DNA from: Levilactobacillus namurensis DSM 19117
GTDB lineage: Bacteria; Bacillota; Bacilli; Lactobacillales; Lactobacillaceae
Length of the DNA: 64,000 bases
Direction: 5' to 3'
NCBI RefSeq assembly: GCF_001434785.1
Contig: NZ_AZDT01000010.1
Location: forward strand, 62,001-126,000
Below, piece after piece: positions 43,548 through 52,118 of this stretch. Numbering within the stretch: the first letter of the stretch is position 1; each line of letters opens with the position of its first letter. A program made the position numbers and the translations under genes. The notes beneath the pieces are model-generated. The model was given only the letters and a program-made list of their open reading frames with translations, searched no databases and was not told the DNA's origin.

Positions 43548-43886
43548 TTAATCGGTGACTTCATCATAAGTGACGAAGTCGGCATAATTCGTTGCGACAT
43601 CCCGTAACCCATCCGCGAAACTCTGGAGGATTGCTTGTCCCTTTAATTCGGTCGTTGCTTCCAGCTTTGGTGGTAGGTGAACTTCCAGAAAGCCCCCTGC
43701 CTGATCACGATTCTCAACGTCGATCGGAATCTTAGCGACTCGTTGTAGGCCGTTGACCGTCGTAATCGCAAGCACCGAAACCGCAGCGCAAACAATGTCT
43801 TGGCCATATTCGCCGGAATCGGCATGACCAGTGATTCGAAATGAATTGATTCGGTCGGATCCATAATGGACCGTTGCTTGAATCAT
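43548..43886 (-). CDS. prp: Ribosomal-processing cysteine protease Prp (YsxB)
   Basis: Cleaves the N-terminal extension from L27. The 112-residue protein has the catalytic pair in [20 protein letters not shown], His about 22 and Cys about 34. Its position between rplU and rpmA is fixed in organisms whose L27 needs processing, and the substrate motif is present in the next gene. AAAGGAG precedes the ATG. Confidence 0.95.
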   Translation of the reverse strand: MIQATVHYGSDRINSFRITGHADSGEYGQDIVCAAVSVLAITTVNGLQRVAKIPIDVENRDQAGGFLEVHLPPKLEATTELKGQAILQSFADGLRDVATNYADFVTYDEVTD

Positions 43887-43907
43887 CCGGGTTCGCTCCT
43901 TTAATCT

Positions 43908-44216
43908 TTACGCGTTGATAGCGTCAATGACAACCTTGGTGTATGGTTGACGGTGACCCTTCTTCGTGTGTTGGCCCTTCTTTGGCTTGTACTTGTAGGT
44001 CACAACCTTCTTTTCCAGACCGTTCTTTTCAACAGTCCCAGTAACAGTTGCGCCATCTACAGTTGGCGTACCAATCTTTGGCGTATCGCCGCCTACGAAG
44101 ACAACTTGGTCAAAAGTGACCTTAGCGCCGGCCTCAACGTTTAACTTTTCGACGTAAACAGCTTGGCCTGCTTCGACCTTGTACTGCTTACCACCAGTTA
44201 CGATAATTGCGTACAT
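43908..44216 (-). CDS. rplU: 50S ribosomal protein L21
   Basis: A 102-residue L21, starting [17 protein letters not shown] and ending in a basic stretch [19 protein letters not shown], as usual for the family. AAGGAGGTG lies upstream. It heads rplU-prp-rpmA behind a perfect -35 promoter and a leader that looks like the L21 leader. Confidence 0.98.
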   Translation of the reverse strand: MYAIIVTGGKQYKVEAGQAVYVEKLNVEAGAKVTFDQVVFVGGDTPKIGTPTVDGATVTGTVEKNGLEKKVVTYKYKPKKGQHTKKGHRQPYTKVVIDAINA

Positions 44217-44332
44217 CTATGTGCACCTCCTTATGATCTAAGACTTAGACTCGCCGAAAACAAGTGACCGAATACGGTACTTAAAAGCTTGTCCCGAGCG
44301 GTTGCAGCTGTGGAAGTCCACAAATACAACAT
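44217..44332 (-). promoter_or_regulatory. L21 leader (rplU 5' UTR)
   Basis: The leader carries the hairpin TGTGGACTTCCACA near its start, followed by GCTGCAACCGCTCGGGACAAG, and a CTAAGTCTTAG palindrome near the start codon. This resembles the Firmicute L21 leader, thought to let L21 repress its own operon. The match is from memory. Confidence 0.6.
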
Positions 44333-44336
44333 GAAA

Positions 44337-44365
44337 ATTGTACCGGAAGCCGCCCCTCCTGTCAA
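44337..44365 (-). promoter_or_regulatory. Promoter of rplU-prp-rpmA
   Basis: A perfect TTGACA (44365-44360), a 17-base spacer and TACAAT (44342-44337): one of the strongest promoters in the window, as expected for ribosomal protein genes. Confidence 0.92.
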
Positions 44366-44440
44366 GAAGTTTTGGTTGACAACCGTTAATTTTTTCTTTT
44401 TTTACCTTGAAACTCCGCTACTCGCGCATCCAGGGGACAC

Positions 44441-44476
44441 AACGACGGGACCATTTTTCCAAACGGTCCCGTCGTT
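44441..44476. terminator. Strong inverted repeat after the dUTPase gene
   Basis: AACGACGGGACC (44441-44452) and GGTCCCGTCGTT (44465-44476) form a 12-bp stem. No proper T-run follows on either strand, so it may be an RNA-stabilising 3' hairpin more than a classical terminator. Confidence 0.6.
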
Positions 44477-44491
44477 TAACCTTAACTCATC

Positions 44492-45034
44492 TTAATAATC
44501 GTTGGCCTGTCGGTCTAAGTTGACCTGGCGTTTGGCCTCGTAAGCCGCTTGAATCTGGTCTTGACTGAAGCCGAAATCAACCATTCCCCACTTCAAGAAT
44601 AACCGCCACGCGTGCCGAAAATCATCCTGCCGATGCGCAAAATGACTGTTAAACAGCATACGCTTCAGAATTAAGTATTGCTGATCCGGGTCCTTCGCCG
44701 GGCGACTCTGTGCCAACCCCGTTAGGTCCTCTTCCGTCAACATGATCAGGTGGGTCCAAGTCTTCTTGGCTGCAACCAATAAGAAAAAGTCTAGGGCATC
44801 CGTGTACTCCGTCAGCAGAGTCTGCCGAGGCGTCTCACCGGCATCGGCTTTCCCGCGGTGGGTCTTCCAAACTTTGAACCACTCCGACGTGTTGGCAACT
44901 TCCGCCAACTCGACATCTAAGGCAACGTAAGCATTCTCAATTTGATGCGGCCGCGTCATTTCGATGTCCCGTTCCGTCGTAATCTGTTCATCCAAAGCAA
45001 TGGATTGCTGCACTAATTTTGCGAGTTCTAACAC
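44492..45034 (-). CDS. dUTPase family protein (all-alpha NTP pyrophosphatase)
   Basis: A 180-residue protein of the all-alpha dimeric dUTPase/MazG superfamily. It would hydrolyse dUTP to dUMP and keep uracil out of DNA. The metal-binding helices are visible as ALDVELAEVANTSEWFKVWK (ExxE type) and LLTEYTDALDFFLLVA (ExxD type). The start is GTG with GGGAGG upstream. It lies 12 bases downstream of two unrecognised genes in one operon. Confidence 0.85.
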   Translation of the reverse strand: MLELAKLVQQSIALDEQITTERDIEMTRPHQIENAYVALDVELAEVANTSEWFKVWKTHRGKADAGETPRQTLLTEYTDALDFFLLVAAKKTWTHLIMLTEEDLTGLAQSRPAKDPDQQYLILKRMLFNSHFAHRQDDFRHAWRLFLKWGMVDFGFSQDQIQAAYEAKRQVNLDRQANDY

Positions 45035-45046
45035 GGCAAGTCCTCC

Positions 45047-45988
45047 CTAACCAAAGATCAGCGGATCGGAGACAATCTCCAAGTCCGTCAAGTTCTCTAA
45101 GTACCAGTCCCGAATGAACGGGTAATTTAACAACACGTCGAACCACGAGGTCTTCTGGTCGTCATCGTGAACCGTCAAGACCCACTCAGGCTGTCCTTCT
45201 AGTTGGTTGTTAAAGATGTCCACCACAACGCCTTTATCCAAGGCGATTCGGGCACCGTTACCGTTGACGCCGTTAGTTAACATGTAGTCGTTCTTGGCAG
45301 CCGCCACGAACAGTCGGTCCACCACACCAGCTGGTAAGTCGGCTGAGTGTACCGGATAATTCTCCGAGTTGGCAGCGTCCAAGATATTAAAGTCCACGGA
45401 GTACCCGTAGTCTTCCTTCAGGTAACGGGCAAAGTCAATCAGAATCTGAACGGAGGTCTTAACCGTCTCGACTGGCACCGTTTCGTGGAGGTCGATGATG
45501 AACAACTGCGTTAACGCATGACTATTGAAGCGGAACATCTTCCGGTCCAGATTCAGGTAGAACAGGGATTGTCCCGTAGCTCGTTCCCGGTAAAAGACGC
45601 CACCATTTTCGGACGTCTCCACACGGAAGTTGAACGTTCCCCGATCACCTAAAGGTGTTAGTTGTTGAATCAACTCCTCATGTTGGTCGCGGGACTGAAC
45701 CATGACCTGGTTCCCCTGATCATGCAGCTCCAGCATCCGGGACATAAACAGTAGGTAATAGTCCGCATTGCTGTATTGGTGGGGGAACGTGACAAAATCA
45801 GAATCCAACTTAAAGTCCGCGAGCTCAGTCGCCGCAGCCACCAACTCGTCCGGGTTCGTGGTCTTGATCAACTGGTCCATCAGCTTCGTGAACGTAATCC
45901 CGGTCTCCAACCCCGCCTTAATGGCTGCGTTGTAGTTCAACAGCCGGCCACTGGTCGTTAACGTAGACGGATCGTTTTCGTTAATCAT
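45047..45988 (-). CDS. Unknown 313-residue protein upstream of the dUTPase
   Basis: I do not recognise a family. The protein is soluble-looking and acidic, with no signal peptide or membrane helix. It has a helical N-terminal third (to about 120) and a mixed alpha/beta C-terminal part containing ENGGVFYRERATG, FIIDLHETVPVETVKTSVQIL and WFDVLLNYPFIRDWYL. No P-loop or obvious metal motif is seen. Its start overlaps the preceding gene by eight bases, and the ribosome site AAGGTGGGG lies inside that gene, so translation is probably coupled. Confidence 0.85.
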   Translation of the reverse strand: MINENDPSTLTTSGRLLNYNAAIKAGLETGITFTKLMDQLIKTTNPDELVAAATELADFKLDSDFVTFPHQYSNADYYLLFMSRMLELHDQGNQVMVQSRDQHEELIQQLTPLGDRGTFNFRVETSENGGVFYRERATGQSLFYLNLDRKMFRFNSHALTQLFIIDLHETVPVETVKTSVQILIDFARYLKEDYGYSVDFNILDAANSENYPVHSADLPAGVVDRLFVAAAKNDYMLTNGVNGNGARIALDKGVVVDIFNNQLEGQPEWVLTVHDDDQKTSWFDVLLNYPFIRDWYLENLTDLEIVSDPLIFG

Positions 45989-46865
45989 CGACGTTCACCC
46001 CACCTTCACTAGAACTCTTACCTACTAGGCTGTTCAAGTAGTCCGCGTATAAGCTCTGATTACGTGCCTGGAAGTGTTCAAAATCATCAAAAGCCTCACG
46101 AATACTCTGCTTTTCGTAATTAAGAATTGTGTCTTCCTTAGACAGGACCAAGATTTGGTCGTCATTCGCCTTGATGGTCTTATGGGCGTTCAACGCCTGT
46201 TCGTCCTCATCCGCCAACTTGGTCAGTTGGTCAATGATTCCCTGACGTTCATCCTTGATCTTCCCAGATTCCCAAGGCATCCCACTCTTTTGGCTGTTTT
46301 CCTTAAGCTGTTCCCGCAACTTGGTCTTTTCGTTATCCCGAACCGGTTGGGCGTCCATCAGCTTCTGGAGCTTTTCGCTTTCACTTGAAATTGCCTCAAT
46401 CTTTGCGGTGTTTAACCGTTGATGATGCGCTTCAAGTTCAAACGACCGCCGCAGTTTATCGAACTCCGTCTGGTCGAAGTTGAATTGAACGTTGACCACG
46501 TCCAGTTCACCAAATAACCGACGATCCCACCAATTTCCGAAGTAAATATGGAATCTCCCGGTCGTATATTCCTCGTAGTAGAAGAACGGGTAAATATGCC
46601 CTAGATAGTCGATCAACCGGTCACTTAAGTAGTGACTGATTTGGGGGTGAATATTATCGACTAGTTCTTCCAAATGGTTAACAGACCGCTTGGCCCGCGT
46701 TTGTTTAATTTCTTGATAGTACCGTGCTCGGTCCAGTAATTCATAAACTTGACGGTCATCGCCGCGCTGAACCGCCGCCTGTAATGTGCTCAAGTAATCG
46801 AGTTTTGTGGCAATTGCCTGGGTTAAGACGTTGGCAGCACTTGTTTGCTGTTCTTGATTTTCCAT
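45981..46865 (-). CDS. Unknown 294-residue coiled-coil protein
   Basis: I do not recognise a family. The N-terminal part (about 1-140) has helices and an aromatic block around YIGHIYPFFYYEEY-like sequence and FGNWWDRRLFGELDVV. The second half (about 140-270) is highly charged with heptad character (KIEAISSESEKLQKLM, REQLKENSQ), predicting a coiled coil. No signal or membrane segment is present. GAGGGA precedes the ATG. It is the first gene of a three-gene operon ending in the dUTPase. Confidence 0.85.
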   Translation of the reverse strand: MENQEQQTSAANVLTQAIATKLDYLSTLQAAVQRGDDRQVYELLDRARYYQEIKQTRAKRSVNHLEELVDNIHPQISHYLSDRLIDYLGHIYPFFYYEEYTTGRFHIYFGNWWDRRLFGELDVVNVQFNFDQTEFDKLRRSFELEAHHQRLNTAKIEAISSESEKLQKLMDAQPVRDNEKTKLREQLKENSQKSGMPWESGKIKDERQGIIDQLTKLADEDEQALNAHKTIKANDDQILVLSKEDTILNYEKQSIREAFDDFEHFQARNQSLYADYLNSLVGKSSSEGGVNVDD

Positions 46866-47175
46866 GAATTATCCCTCATTCTCATGTTCTTAGGCACTGC
46901 CGTGAACATTGGTTATACGTTTATGTTACCAACAAAATACGGGAGAATAAAGCCGTTTCAGCGATTTTTAGTGGAAAACAAAAAAATTTTTATAATCAAT
47001 GTTCTAACCAACGGGTGAACCTTAATTAAACCTTGTCGGGTTCCCCGTCCCCAGATACCTAGGCCCTTCTTAGAGCTTGCTTTCCAAGGTGGGCTCTGGC
47101 TCCTATTATACGAAAACTTGGGGCCAACACCGTCTCAAACGCCCAATGAATTTTACACCAGCCCCATTAGGCGCC
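46866..47175 (-). other. Intergenic region with hairpins, candidate leader or small RNA
   Basis: About 310 bases without a gene. On the minus strand there is a TATAAT (47110-47105) but no good -35. Downstream lie two mutually exclusive pairings, AGAGC/GCTCT (47097-47093 with 47076-47072) and CCAGA/TCTGG (47099-47095 with 47055-47051). Next comes a 9-bp hairpin with one bulge (47047-47039 with 47021-47012). A T7 run follows near 46980. The overlap of the first two stems would fit a switch, but no known family is recognised. Confidence 0.35.
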
Positions 47176-47206
47176 AAAAAGGCCCGAGACAGCGTCTCCG
47201 ACCTTC
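47176..47206 (-). terminator. Terminator after glnA
   Basis: AAGGTCGGAGAC pairs with GTCTCGGGCCTT around GCT with one mismatch and one G-U pair, followed by TTT on the minus strand. Confidence 0.8.
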
Positions 47207-47228
47207 TTAGTCATGTTTAAACTTAAAC

Positions 47229-48569
47229 TTAGTAAAGTTCCAAGTACTGGTCCCGTTCCCATTGTGATACTTGGGTCCGGTAAGAATTGTATTCTAAGTT
47301 CTTGGCTTCAATAAAGCTCTGGTACAGGTGGCTACCCATGGCGTTACGCATCACATCATCAGCTGCCAAGTCCTTTAAGGCGTTGTGCAACGTATCTGGC
47401 AAGTTGGTAATGTGGTTCTCCTGCCGTTCTTCCGCATCCATCCGGTAGATGTTCCGGTCAACGGCTTCACGTGGTGCCAACTGGTTCCGCAAACCATCCA
47501 GCCCAGCTTCCAAGACGGCCGCAATAGCCAAGTATGGGTTGGCCGCTGGATCGACACTCCGGAGCTCCAACCGCGTTGATAAGCCACGGGAACTCGGGAC
47601 CCGAATCAATGGCGACCGGTTAGACCCGGACCAAGCCACATAGACGGGGGCTTCATACCCTGGCACTAACCGCTTGTAACTGTTGACGATTGGGTTGCAG
47701 ATCGCCGTAAAGCTCCGGGCGTGCTTCAAGAGCCCGCCTAAGAAGTGGTAAGCATCTTCGGAAAGTTCCATCTCGCCCTTAGGGTCGTAGAAGGCGTTTC
47801 CTTTATCGTGGAACAGGGACATGTTCAAGTGCATCCCGGAACCGTTGATTCCTGCTAACGGCTTCGGCATGAAGGTGGCGTACAAGCCGTACTTCCGAGC
47901 CACCGTCTTGACCACCAACTTGAACGTTTGGATGTTGTCCGCTGCCGTTAAGGCATCCGCATACTTGAAGTCGATTTCGTGTTGTCCTGGTGCCACTTCA
48001 TGGTGCGCCGCTTCAACGTCAAAGCCCATTTCTTCCAGCGTCAAGACAATTTCACGCCGGCAATTTTCACCCAAGTCCATTGGGGCCATGTCGAAGTAAC
48101 TACCTTTATCGTTTAGTTCCGTCGTTGGCTTACCATTTTCATCCATCTTGAAGAGGAAGAATTCTGGTTCGGGGCCAATGTTAAAGTCCGTGAAGCCCGC
48201 TTTACGCATATCTGACAGAACACGAATCAAGTTGTTCCGCGGATCGCCTTCAAACGGCTTACCATCTGGCGTATAAACCTCACAAATTACCCGTGCAATC
48301 TTCCCCCGTTCCGTACTCCACGGGAAGATCATCCAGGTCGACAGATCCGGATACAGGTACATATCACTTTCCTCGATCCGAACAAAGCCGTCGATGGATG
48401 ACCCATCAAACATCAGCTTGTTATCCAGTAACTTGCCTAGTTGGCTAATGGGAACTTCAACGTTTTTAATCGTGCCAAATAAATCGGTGAACATCAACCG
48501 CAGGAACTTAACGTTTTCGTCCTTTGCCATCTGACGGATGTCATCCTTGGTATATGCAGGTTTTGCCAT
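47229..48569 (-). CDS. glnA: Glutamine synthetase type I
   Basis: Makes glutamine from glutamate, ammonia and ATP. The 446-residue protein has the family segments [55 protein letters not shown] and [16 protein letters not shown] (metal, glutamate and ATP sites). At this length, and in a Firmicute, it is the feedback-inhibited form that also controls GlnR. The ATG at 48569 has GGAG upstream; an earlier in-frame start has none. It is the second gene of glnR-glnA. Confidence 0.98.
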   Translation of the reverse strand: MAKPAYTKDDIRQMAKDENVKFLRLMFTDLFGTIKNVEVPISQLGKLLDNKLMFDGSSIDGFVRIEESDMYLYPDLSTWMIFPWSTERGKIARVICEVYTPDGKPFEGDPRNNLIRVLSDMRKAGFTDFNIGPEPEFFLFKMDENGKPTTELNDKGSYFDMAPMDLGENCRREIVLTLEEMGFDVEAAHHEVAPGQHEIDFKYADALTAADNIQTFKLVVKTVARKYGLYATFMPKPLAGINGSGMHLNMSLFHDKGNAFYDPKGEMELSEDAYHFLGGLLKHARSFTAICNPIVNSYKRLVPGYEAPVYVAWSGSNRSPLIRVPSSRGLSTRLELRSVDPAANPYLAIAAVLEAGLDGLRNQLAPREAVDRNIYRMDAEERQENHITNLPDTLHNALKDLAADDVMRNAMGSHLYQSFIEAKNLEYNSYRTQVSQWERDQYLELY

Positions 48570-48624
48570 TCTAATCGCTCCTATCAAATTCTTAGTCACT
48601 CATCATCTGTACCCATCATCTATG

Positions 48625-49011
48625 TTACAGCGGTCGGTGAGGATCGACGCCATCTTGGGGATGACCCAATCCCCCCTGACGAATCAGCTCGTCTTGGAGG
48701 ATCTGGCGGACGTCCGCATCCGTTAAAGGACGGTCTTGCTTGGCCTTCCGCGCCGCCTCCCGTGCCGCTTGTTGTTCATAGATGGCCTTGATGCCGGCCA
48801 CGTTCACACCATCATCGAGGTAATCCTTGATCTCCAGTAACCGGTCAATGTCGTTGAGCGAATACATCCGCCGATTCCCGTCATTCCGTTGCGGTAAAAC
48901 CAACCCCTGCGATTCATAGTATCGAATCTGCCGGGCCGTCAGACTCGTTAACTTCATGACGGTACCGATCGGTAAGACGGCCAACGACCGCCGCAATTCT
49001 TTTCCTTTCAA
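48625..49011 (-). CDS. glnR: MerR-family nitrogen regulator GlnR
   Basis: Represses nitrogen-assimilation genes when glutamine is plentiful. The 128-residue protein has an N-terminal MerR winged helix (LPIGTVMKLTSLTARQIRYYESQGL) and a C-terminal tail that interacts with feedback-inhibited glutamine synthetase. The chosen start is a TTG 8 bases after AAGGGGG, giving KGKELRRSLAVLPIG as in other lactobacilli; a TTG six codons earlier lies on that site. A perfect GlnR box lies just upstream of its promoter. Confidence 0.95.
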   Translation of the reverse strand: MKGKELRRSLAVLPIGTVMKLTSLTARQIRYYESQGLVLPQRNDGNRRMYSLNDIDRLLEIKDYLDDGVNVAGIKAIYEQQAAREAARKAKQDRPLTDADVRQILQDELIRQGGLGHPQDGVDPHRPL

Positions 49012-49039
49012 CCTACCGGCCCCCTTCAACTATACCGAT

Positions 49040-49067
49040 ATCATACCACGTCTCAGAAACAGGTCAA
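49040..49067 (-). promoter_or_regulatory. Promoter of glnR-glnA
   Basis: TTGACC (49067-49062), a 16-base spacer and TATGAT (49045-49040). Confidence 0.75.
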
Positions 49068-49074
49068 GAAATGA

Positions 49075-49091
49075 TGTCACGTTTTATAACA
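49075..49091 (-). promoter_or_regulatory. GlnR operator
   Basis: TGTTATAAAACGTGACA fits the GlnR/TnrA consensus TGTNA-N7-TNACA at every fixed position. It ends seven bases before the -35 of glnR, so GlnR probably represses its own operon. Confidence 0.88.
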
Positions 49092-49132
49092 TTCAGAGGT
49101 AAAACACCCCAATCTTTAGTTAATCGTAAGAA

Positions 49133-50050
49133 CTAATGTCGGAGCCATGCAGCGACCTGAGTGTCAATCTGGGCCTGCTGTTCCGGGTGCTGGACGAGAT
49201 CATACCAAGTGGCCTTAGTCTGGTTCCGGAACCAGGTCAATTGCCGCTTAGCATAATGCCGTGAATCCTGCTTAACGGTCTCAATTGCACTAGACCATTG
49301 TTCTGGATGATCCAGCACCGGCAACAATTCCCGGTAGCCAATTCCCGTAGCGGCTGGTAATTGTGTCCCACCCTGCTGGTCCAGCCACTTAACTTCATCC
49401 CACAGTCCCTGTTGGACCATCTGATCGACCCGCTGGTTAATCCGATGATACAGTAGGGTGCGCTCCGTGTTCAGGGCCAGGTAGCATTCATCATACTGAG
49501 GACCAGCGTTGTCTTGCTGAGAGAATCGTTGTCCCGTAACCTGGATCACTTCTAAGGCTCGAACCGTTCGGCGGACATTGGTCTGGGGAATCTTAGCCGC
49601 CGCGACCGGGTCCTGCTGGTTCAACTGCTCCCATAAGGCTTGGGCGCCTTTTTCTTGAGCAATGGCCCGTAGCCGCTCCCGAACGGCCGGATCTCCTGGC
49701 GCATCCGCTCCCAACGCCAAGCCATCGAATAAGGCCTGAAGATAGAAGCCCGTCCCCCCCGCAATAATCGGGAGGTGTCCGCGTTGTCGAATCGCTGGGA
49801 TCAACTTCTGGGCTGCCGCGACAAATTGGGCGACCGTAAACTGCTGCGTCACGTCGCAAATATCGATCAGATGATGTGGGGCCTGGGCTTGTTCTGCCGC
49901 TGTGGTCTTCGCCGTACCAATGTCTAAGTGTCGGTAAACCTGCATGGAATCCCCGGAAATGATCTCCCCATGAAATTTTTGCGCCAGCTGAATGGCTAAC
50001 GCCGTTTTACCGACCGCGGTCGGGCCTACAATTGCCAATACTTTCTCCAT
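49133..50050 (-). CDS. miaA: tRNA dimethylallyltransferase
   Basis: Adds an isopentenyl group to A37 of tRNAs that read UNN codons. The 305-residue protein begins with P-loop GPTAVGKTALAIQLA, then ISGDSMQVYRHLDIGTAK and AGGTGFYLQALFDGL, and has RQLTWFRNQ near the end. AGAAGGGG precedes the ATG. It sits upstream of glnR, as in other lactobacilli. Confidence 0.97.
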   Translation of the reverse strand: MEKVLAIVGPTAVGKTALAIQLAQKFHGEIISGDSMQVYRHLDIGTAKTTAAEQAQAPHHLIDICDVTQQFTVAQFVAAAQKLIPAIRQRGHLPIIAGGTGFYLQALFDGLALGADAPGDPAVRERLRAIAQEKGAQALWEQLNQQDPVAAAKIPQTNVRRTVRALEVIQVTGQRFSQQDNAGPQYDECYLALNTERTLLYHRINQRVDQMVQQGLWDEVKWLDQQGGTQLPAATGIGYRELLPVLDHPEQWSSAIETVKQDSRHYAKRQLTWFRNQTKATWYDLVQHPEQQAQIDTQVAAWLRH

Positions 50051-50193
50051 CTTTCGGACCCCTTCTGAATTAAGTTATCCTTAGCGTACCATACTCTTCT
50101 GACCAACCAAAAGGTAAATCACTAGCTATTTGCCGAATAAACTTGCATAATGGAAGCGGATAAATGAATTTCCAGCGAAAGGGGCCATTTACG

Positions 50194-50370
50194 ATGAAGC
50201 ATTTCACAAAAGGATTCTTATTCGGTGTCGTTGCTACTGCCAGTGCTGTTGCCGGTGCCGTCTTCTCCTTCAAGAAAAAGGTCGTTCAACCCATTGAAGA
50301 ACAGGAAGAACGTTTCGAGGAAAACCGCAAACGGGCAAACCGGAAGAGCCATTCGGCACACCACGTTTAA
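50194..50370 (+). CDS. DUF3042 family small protein
   Basis: A 58-residue protein: KHFTKGFLFGVVATASAVA forms one short N-terminal hydrophobic segment, followed by a charged, helical tail (EEQEERFEENRKRANRK). The pattern matches DUF3042, a small Lactobacillales family of unknown role. The ATG at 50194 is preceded by AAAGGGG. It probably is a membrane-attached single-pass peptide. It stands alone on the plus strand and has its own terminator. Confidence 0.85.
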   Translation: MKHFTKGFLFGVVATASAVAGAVFSFKKKVVQPIEEQEERFEENRKRANRKSHSAHHV

Positions 50371-50377
50371 CCAAATC

Positions 50378-50418
50378 AAAAAACTGTCATTACCGACCGG
50401 GTAATGACAGTTTTTTTA
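50378..50418. terminator. Bidirectional terminator
   Basis: AAACTGTCATTACC (50381-50394) pairs with GGTAATGACAGTTT around a short loop. T7 follows on the plus strand and T6 on the minus, so it serves the DUF3042 gene and the convergent rhodanese gene. Confidence 0.92.
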
Positions 50419-50829
50419 GTATTTCGTCTTTTTCGTTTTTCCTTGCCAACGGGCATAACCAGACTTCAAGATAAAGATCTGGTCATAGCCTTCTTTTGCC
50501 AGCAGCAACGCTGCCCGGGTACTCAAAGCCTTCCCCTGATCGTACAAGTAGACTGGCAGATCGGAGCGTAACTCAGTGTGGTAAGCCTTAAACGTTGAAT
50601 AAGGGATGTTCCGAGCACCTAAAATATGCCCCGCATCAAAATCCTTCTTCTCCCGCAAATCCACGACCTGAGCCTTCCGGATACCTGCCTGAAACGCCTG
50701 TTCATCGAGTAGTGTGGAAACCTGGTTGCGCCGGATGACCGTAATCAGCTGCCAACCGCCCCATACGACTAAGAGGAGGATCAAAATGATCCAAGAAACA
50801 GCTAATCCGGAAATTGCACCAATTACCAA
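50416..50829 (-). CDS. Rhodanese-like protein, catalytic cysteine absent, membrane-anchored
   Basis: A 137-residue protein with one N-terminal membrane helix (about 6-28) and a rhodanese fold with VVDLREKKDFDAGHILGARNIPYS. Active rhodaneses have Cys at the start of the catalytic loop; here the loop reads YLYDQGKALSTRAA, with Asp in place of Cys. It is therefore probably a binding domain without sulfurtransferase activity. The start is TTG with AAGGA upstream. It ends the glk operon. Confidence 0.9.
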   Translation of the reverse strand: MVIGAISGLAVSWIILILLLVVWGGWQLITVIRRNQVSTLLDEQAFQAGIRKAQVVDLREKKDFDAGHILGARNIPYSTFKAYHTELRSDLPVYLYDQGKALSTRAALLLAKEGYDQIFILKSGYARWQGKTKKTKY

Positions 50830-50868
50830 AACAAAATCGTCCTTCCTGATGGCTTATGCCAATATTAA

Positions 50869-51840
50869 TTAGTTAGTTTTTTGGAACCGCAAAGCTAACG
50901 ATGCAGCTCCGATAACGCCCGCGTCATTCCCTAATTGGGCTAACCGCAACTTGGTTGAGTCCCGAACAGCTGGGAAAGCATTTTCTTGGAAGTACCGCGT
51001 CGTTGGTTGTAACAACGTGTTCCCGGCGTTGGAGACCCCTCCGCCAATGATGATATTGGCTGGATTCAAGATGTTGGCCACGTTGGCCAAAGCCAACCCC
51101 AAGTAAAAGGTAACCCGGTCGACCACTTGGTTCGCTAAGATGTCGCCGTTATCTGCCAGATAGAAGACCATCTTGGAGGTCACATTCTCTTGATTATCTT
51201 CCATTTCTTTCAACCGAGAAGTGCCCAAGAAGTCCTTAGCCATATCAGCGGCCACGTGCACGACCCCCGTTGCAGAAGCATACTGCTCGAGGCAACCGCG
51301 CTTGCCACAGTTACACAAGTAACCGTTTGGTTGAACCGTTACGTGCCCCAGCTCACCGGCACCACCATTGACACCGTGCAGGAGCCGGCCACCAGCGATG
51401 ACCCCACCGCCGACACCAGTTCCGAGCGTTACAAAGACCACGTCTTCGTCCTTTTCGCCGGCACCTTTCCAGTACTCACCTAGTGACGCCACGTTGGCAT
51501 CATTGTCCAACACAAATGGGAGTCCCAAGGCTTCTTGAATCTGATCCCGCACTTGTTGCCGTTGCTTCCAGCCCAAGTTAACGGCAAAGAGAACGATTCC
51601 ATTTTCAATATCGATGGGACCAGGAACGCCCATCCCAATTCCCAAGAAGTCAGCCTTGCTGAACTCAGAACTGGTAATGTGCGCACTGACTGATTTAATG
51701 ATATTCGGAACAATGTGCTTACCATCATCACTTGTATCCGTCGGAATACTCCACTTCGTCAGGATCTCCCCGTCAACCGAAATAAACGCCATTTTTGTGG
51801 TTGTCCCACCTAAATCAATTCCGATTAAATTACGTGCCAT
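50869..51840 (-). CDS. glk: ROK-family glucokinase
   Basis: Phosphorylates glucose at C6. The 323-residue protein starts GIDLGGTTTKMAF (phosphate loop) and has LDNDANVASLGEYW with the catalytic Asp, and the ROK zinc motif CNCGKRGCLEQYAS, followed by GGGVSNAG. The ATG at 51840 has GGAGGG upstream. yqgQ lies five bases upstream, as in Bacillus (yqgQ-glk). Confidence 0.96.
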   Translation of the reverse strand: MARNLIGIDLGGTTTKMAFISVDGEILTKWSIPTDTSDDGKHIVPNIIKSVSAHITSSEFSKADFLGIGMGVPGPIDIENGIVLFAVNLGWKQRQQVRDQIQEALGLPFVLDNDANVASLGEYWKGAGEKDEDVVFVTLGTGVGGGVIAGGRLLHGVNGGAGELGHVTVQPNGYLCNCGKRGCLEQYASATGVVHVAADMAKDFLGTSRLKEMEDNQENVTSKMVFYLADNGDILANQVVDRVTFYLGLALANVANILNPANIIIGGGVSNAGNTLLQPTTRYFQENAFPAVRDSTKLRLAQLGNDAGVIGAASLALRFQKTN

Positions 51841-51844
51841 AACT

Positions 51845-52075
51845 CTAAATCCCTCCAATGGATTGGTGTTGATTTCTTGCCCGCTGTTCCTCGAGACGGT
51901 GTTCATGTGTGAGGACCACTTTCGCTTGGACAAAGGTCGCCTCATCAACCACCCTTGCTTGCCGCAGGTGATCGAGCTCCAATGCCATCACTTCAATGTC
52001 CCACATACGCTTGCCGACGTATACATAAATACCGAATTTTTTAAGTAGCTGCTGAACATCATATAACGTTTTCAT
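51845..52075 (-). CDS. yqgQ: YqgQ family protein (DUF910)
   Basis: A 76-residue helical protein with TLYDVQQLLKKFGIYVYVGKR and the middle DIEVMALELDHL, a fixed companion of glk in Firmicutes with no known role. The ATG at 52075 follows GGAGG. Four bases separate it from glk. Confidence 0.9.
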   Translation of the reverse strand: MKTLYDVQQLLKKFGIYVYVGKRMWDIEVMALELDHLRQARVVDEATFVQAKVVLTHEHRLEEQRARNQHQSIGGI

Positions 52076-52118
52076 TGTGCCACAACCTCCATCAAATTGC
52101 ACGAGACATTTTACTTGA

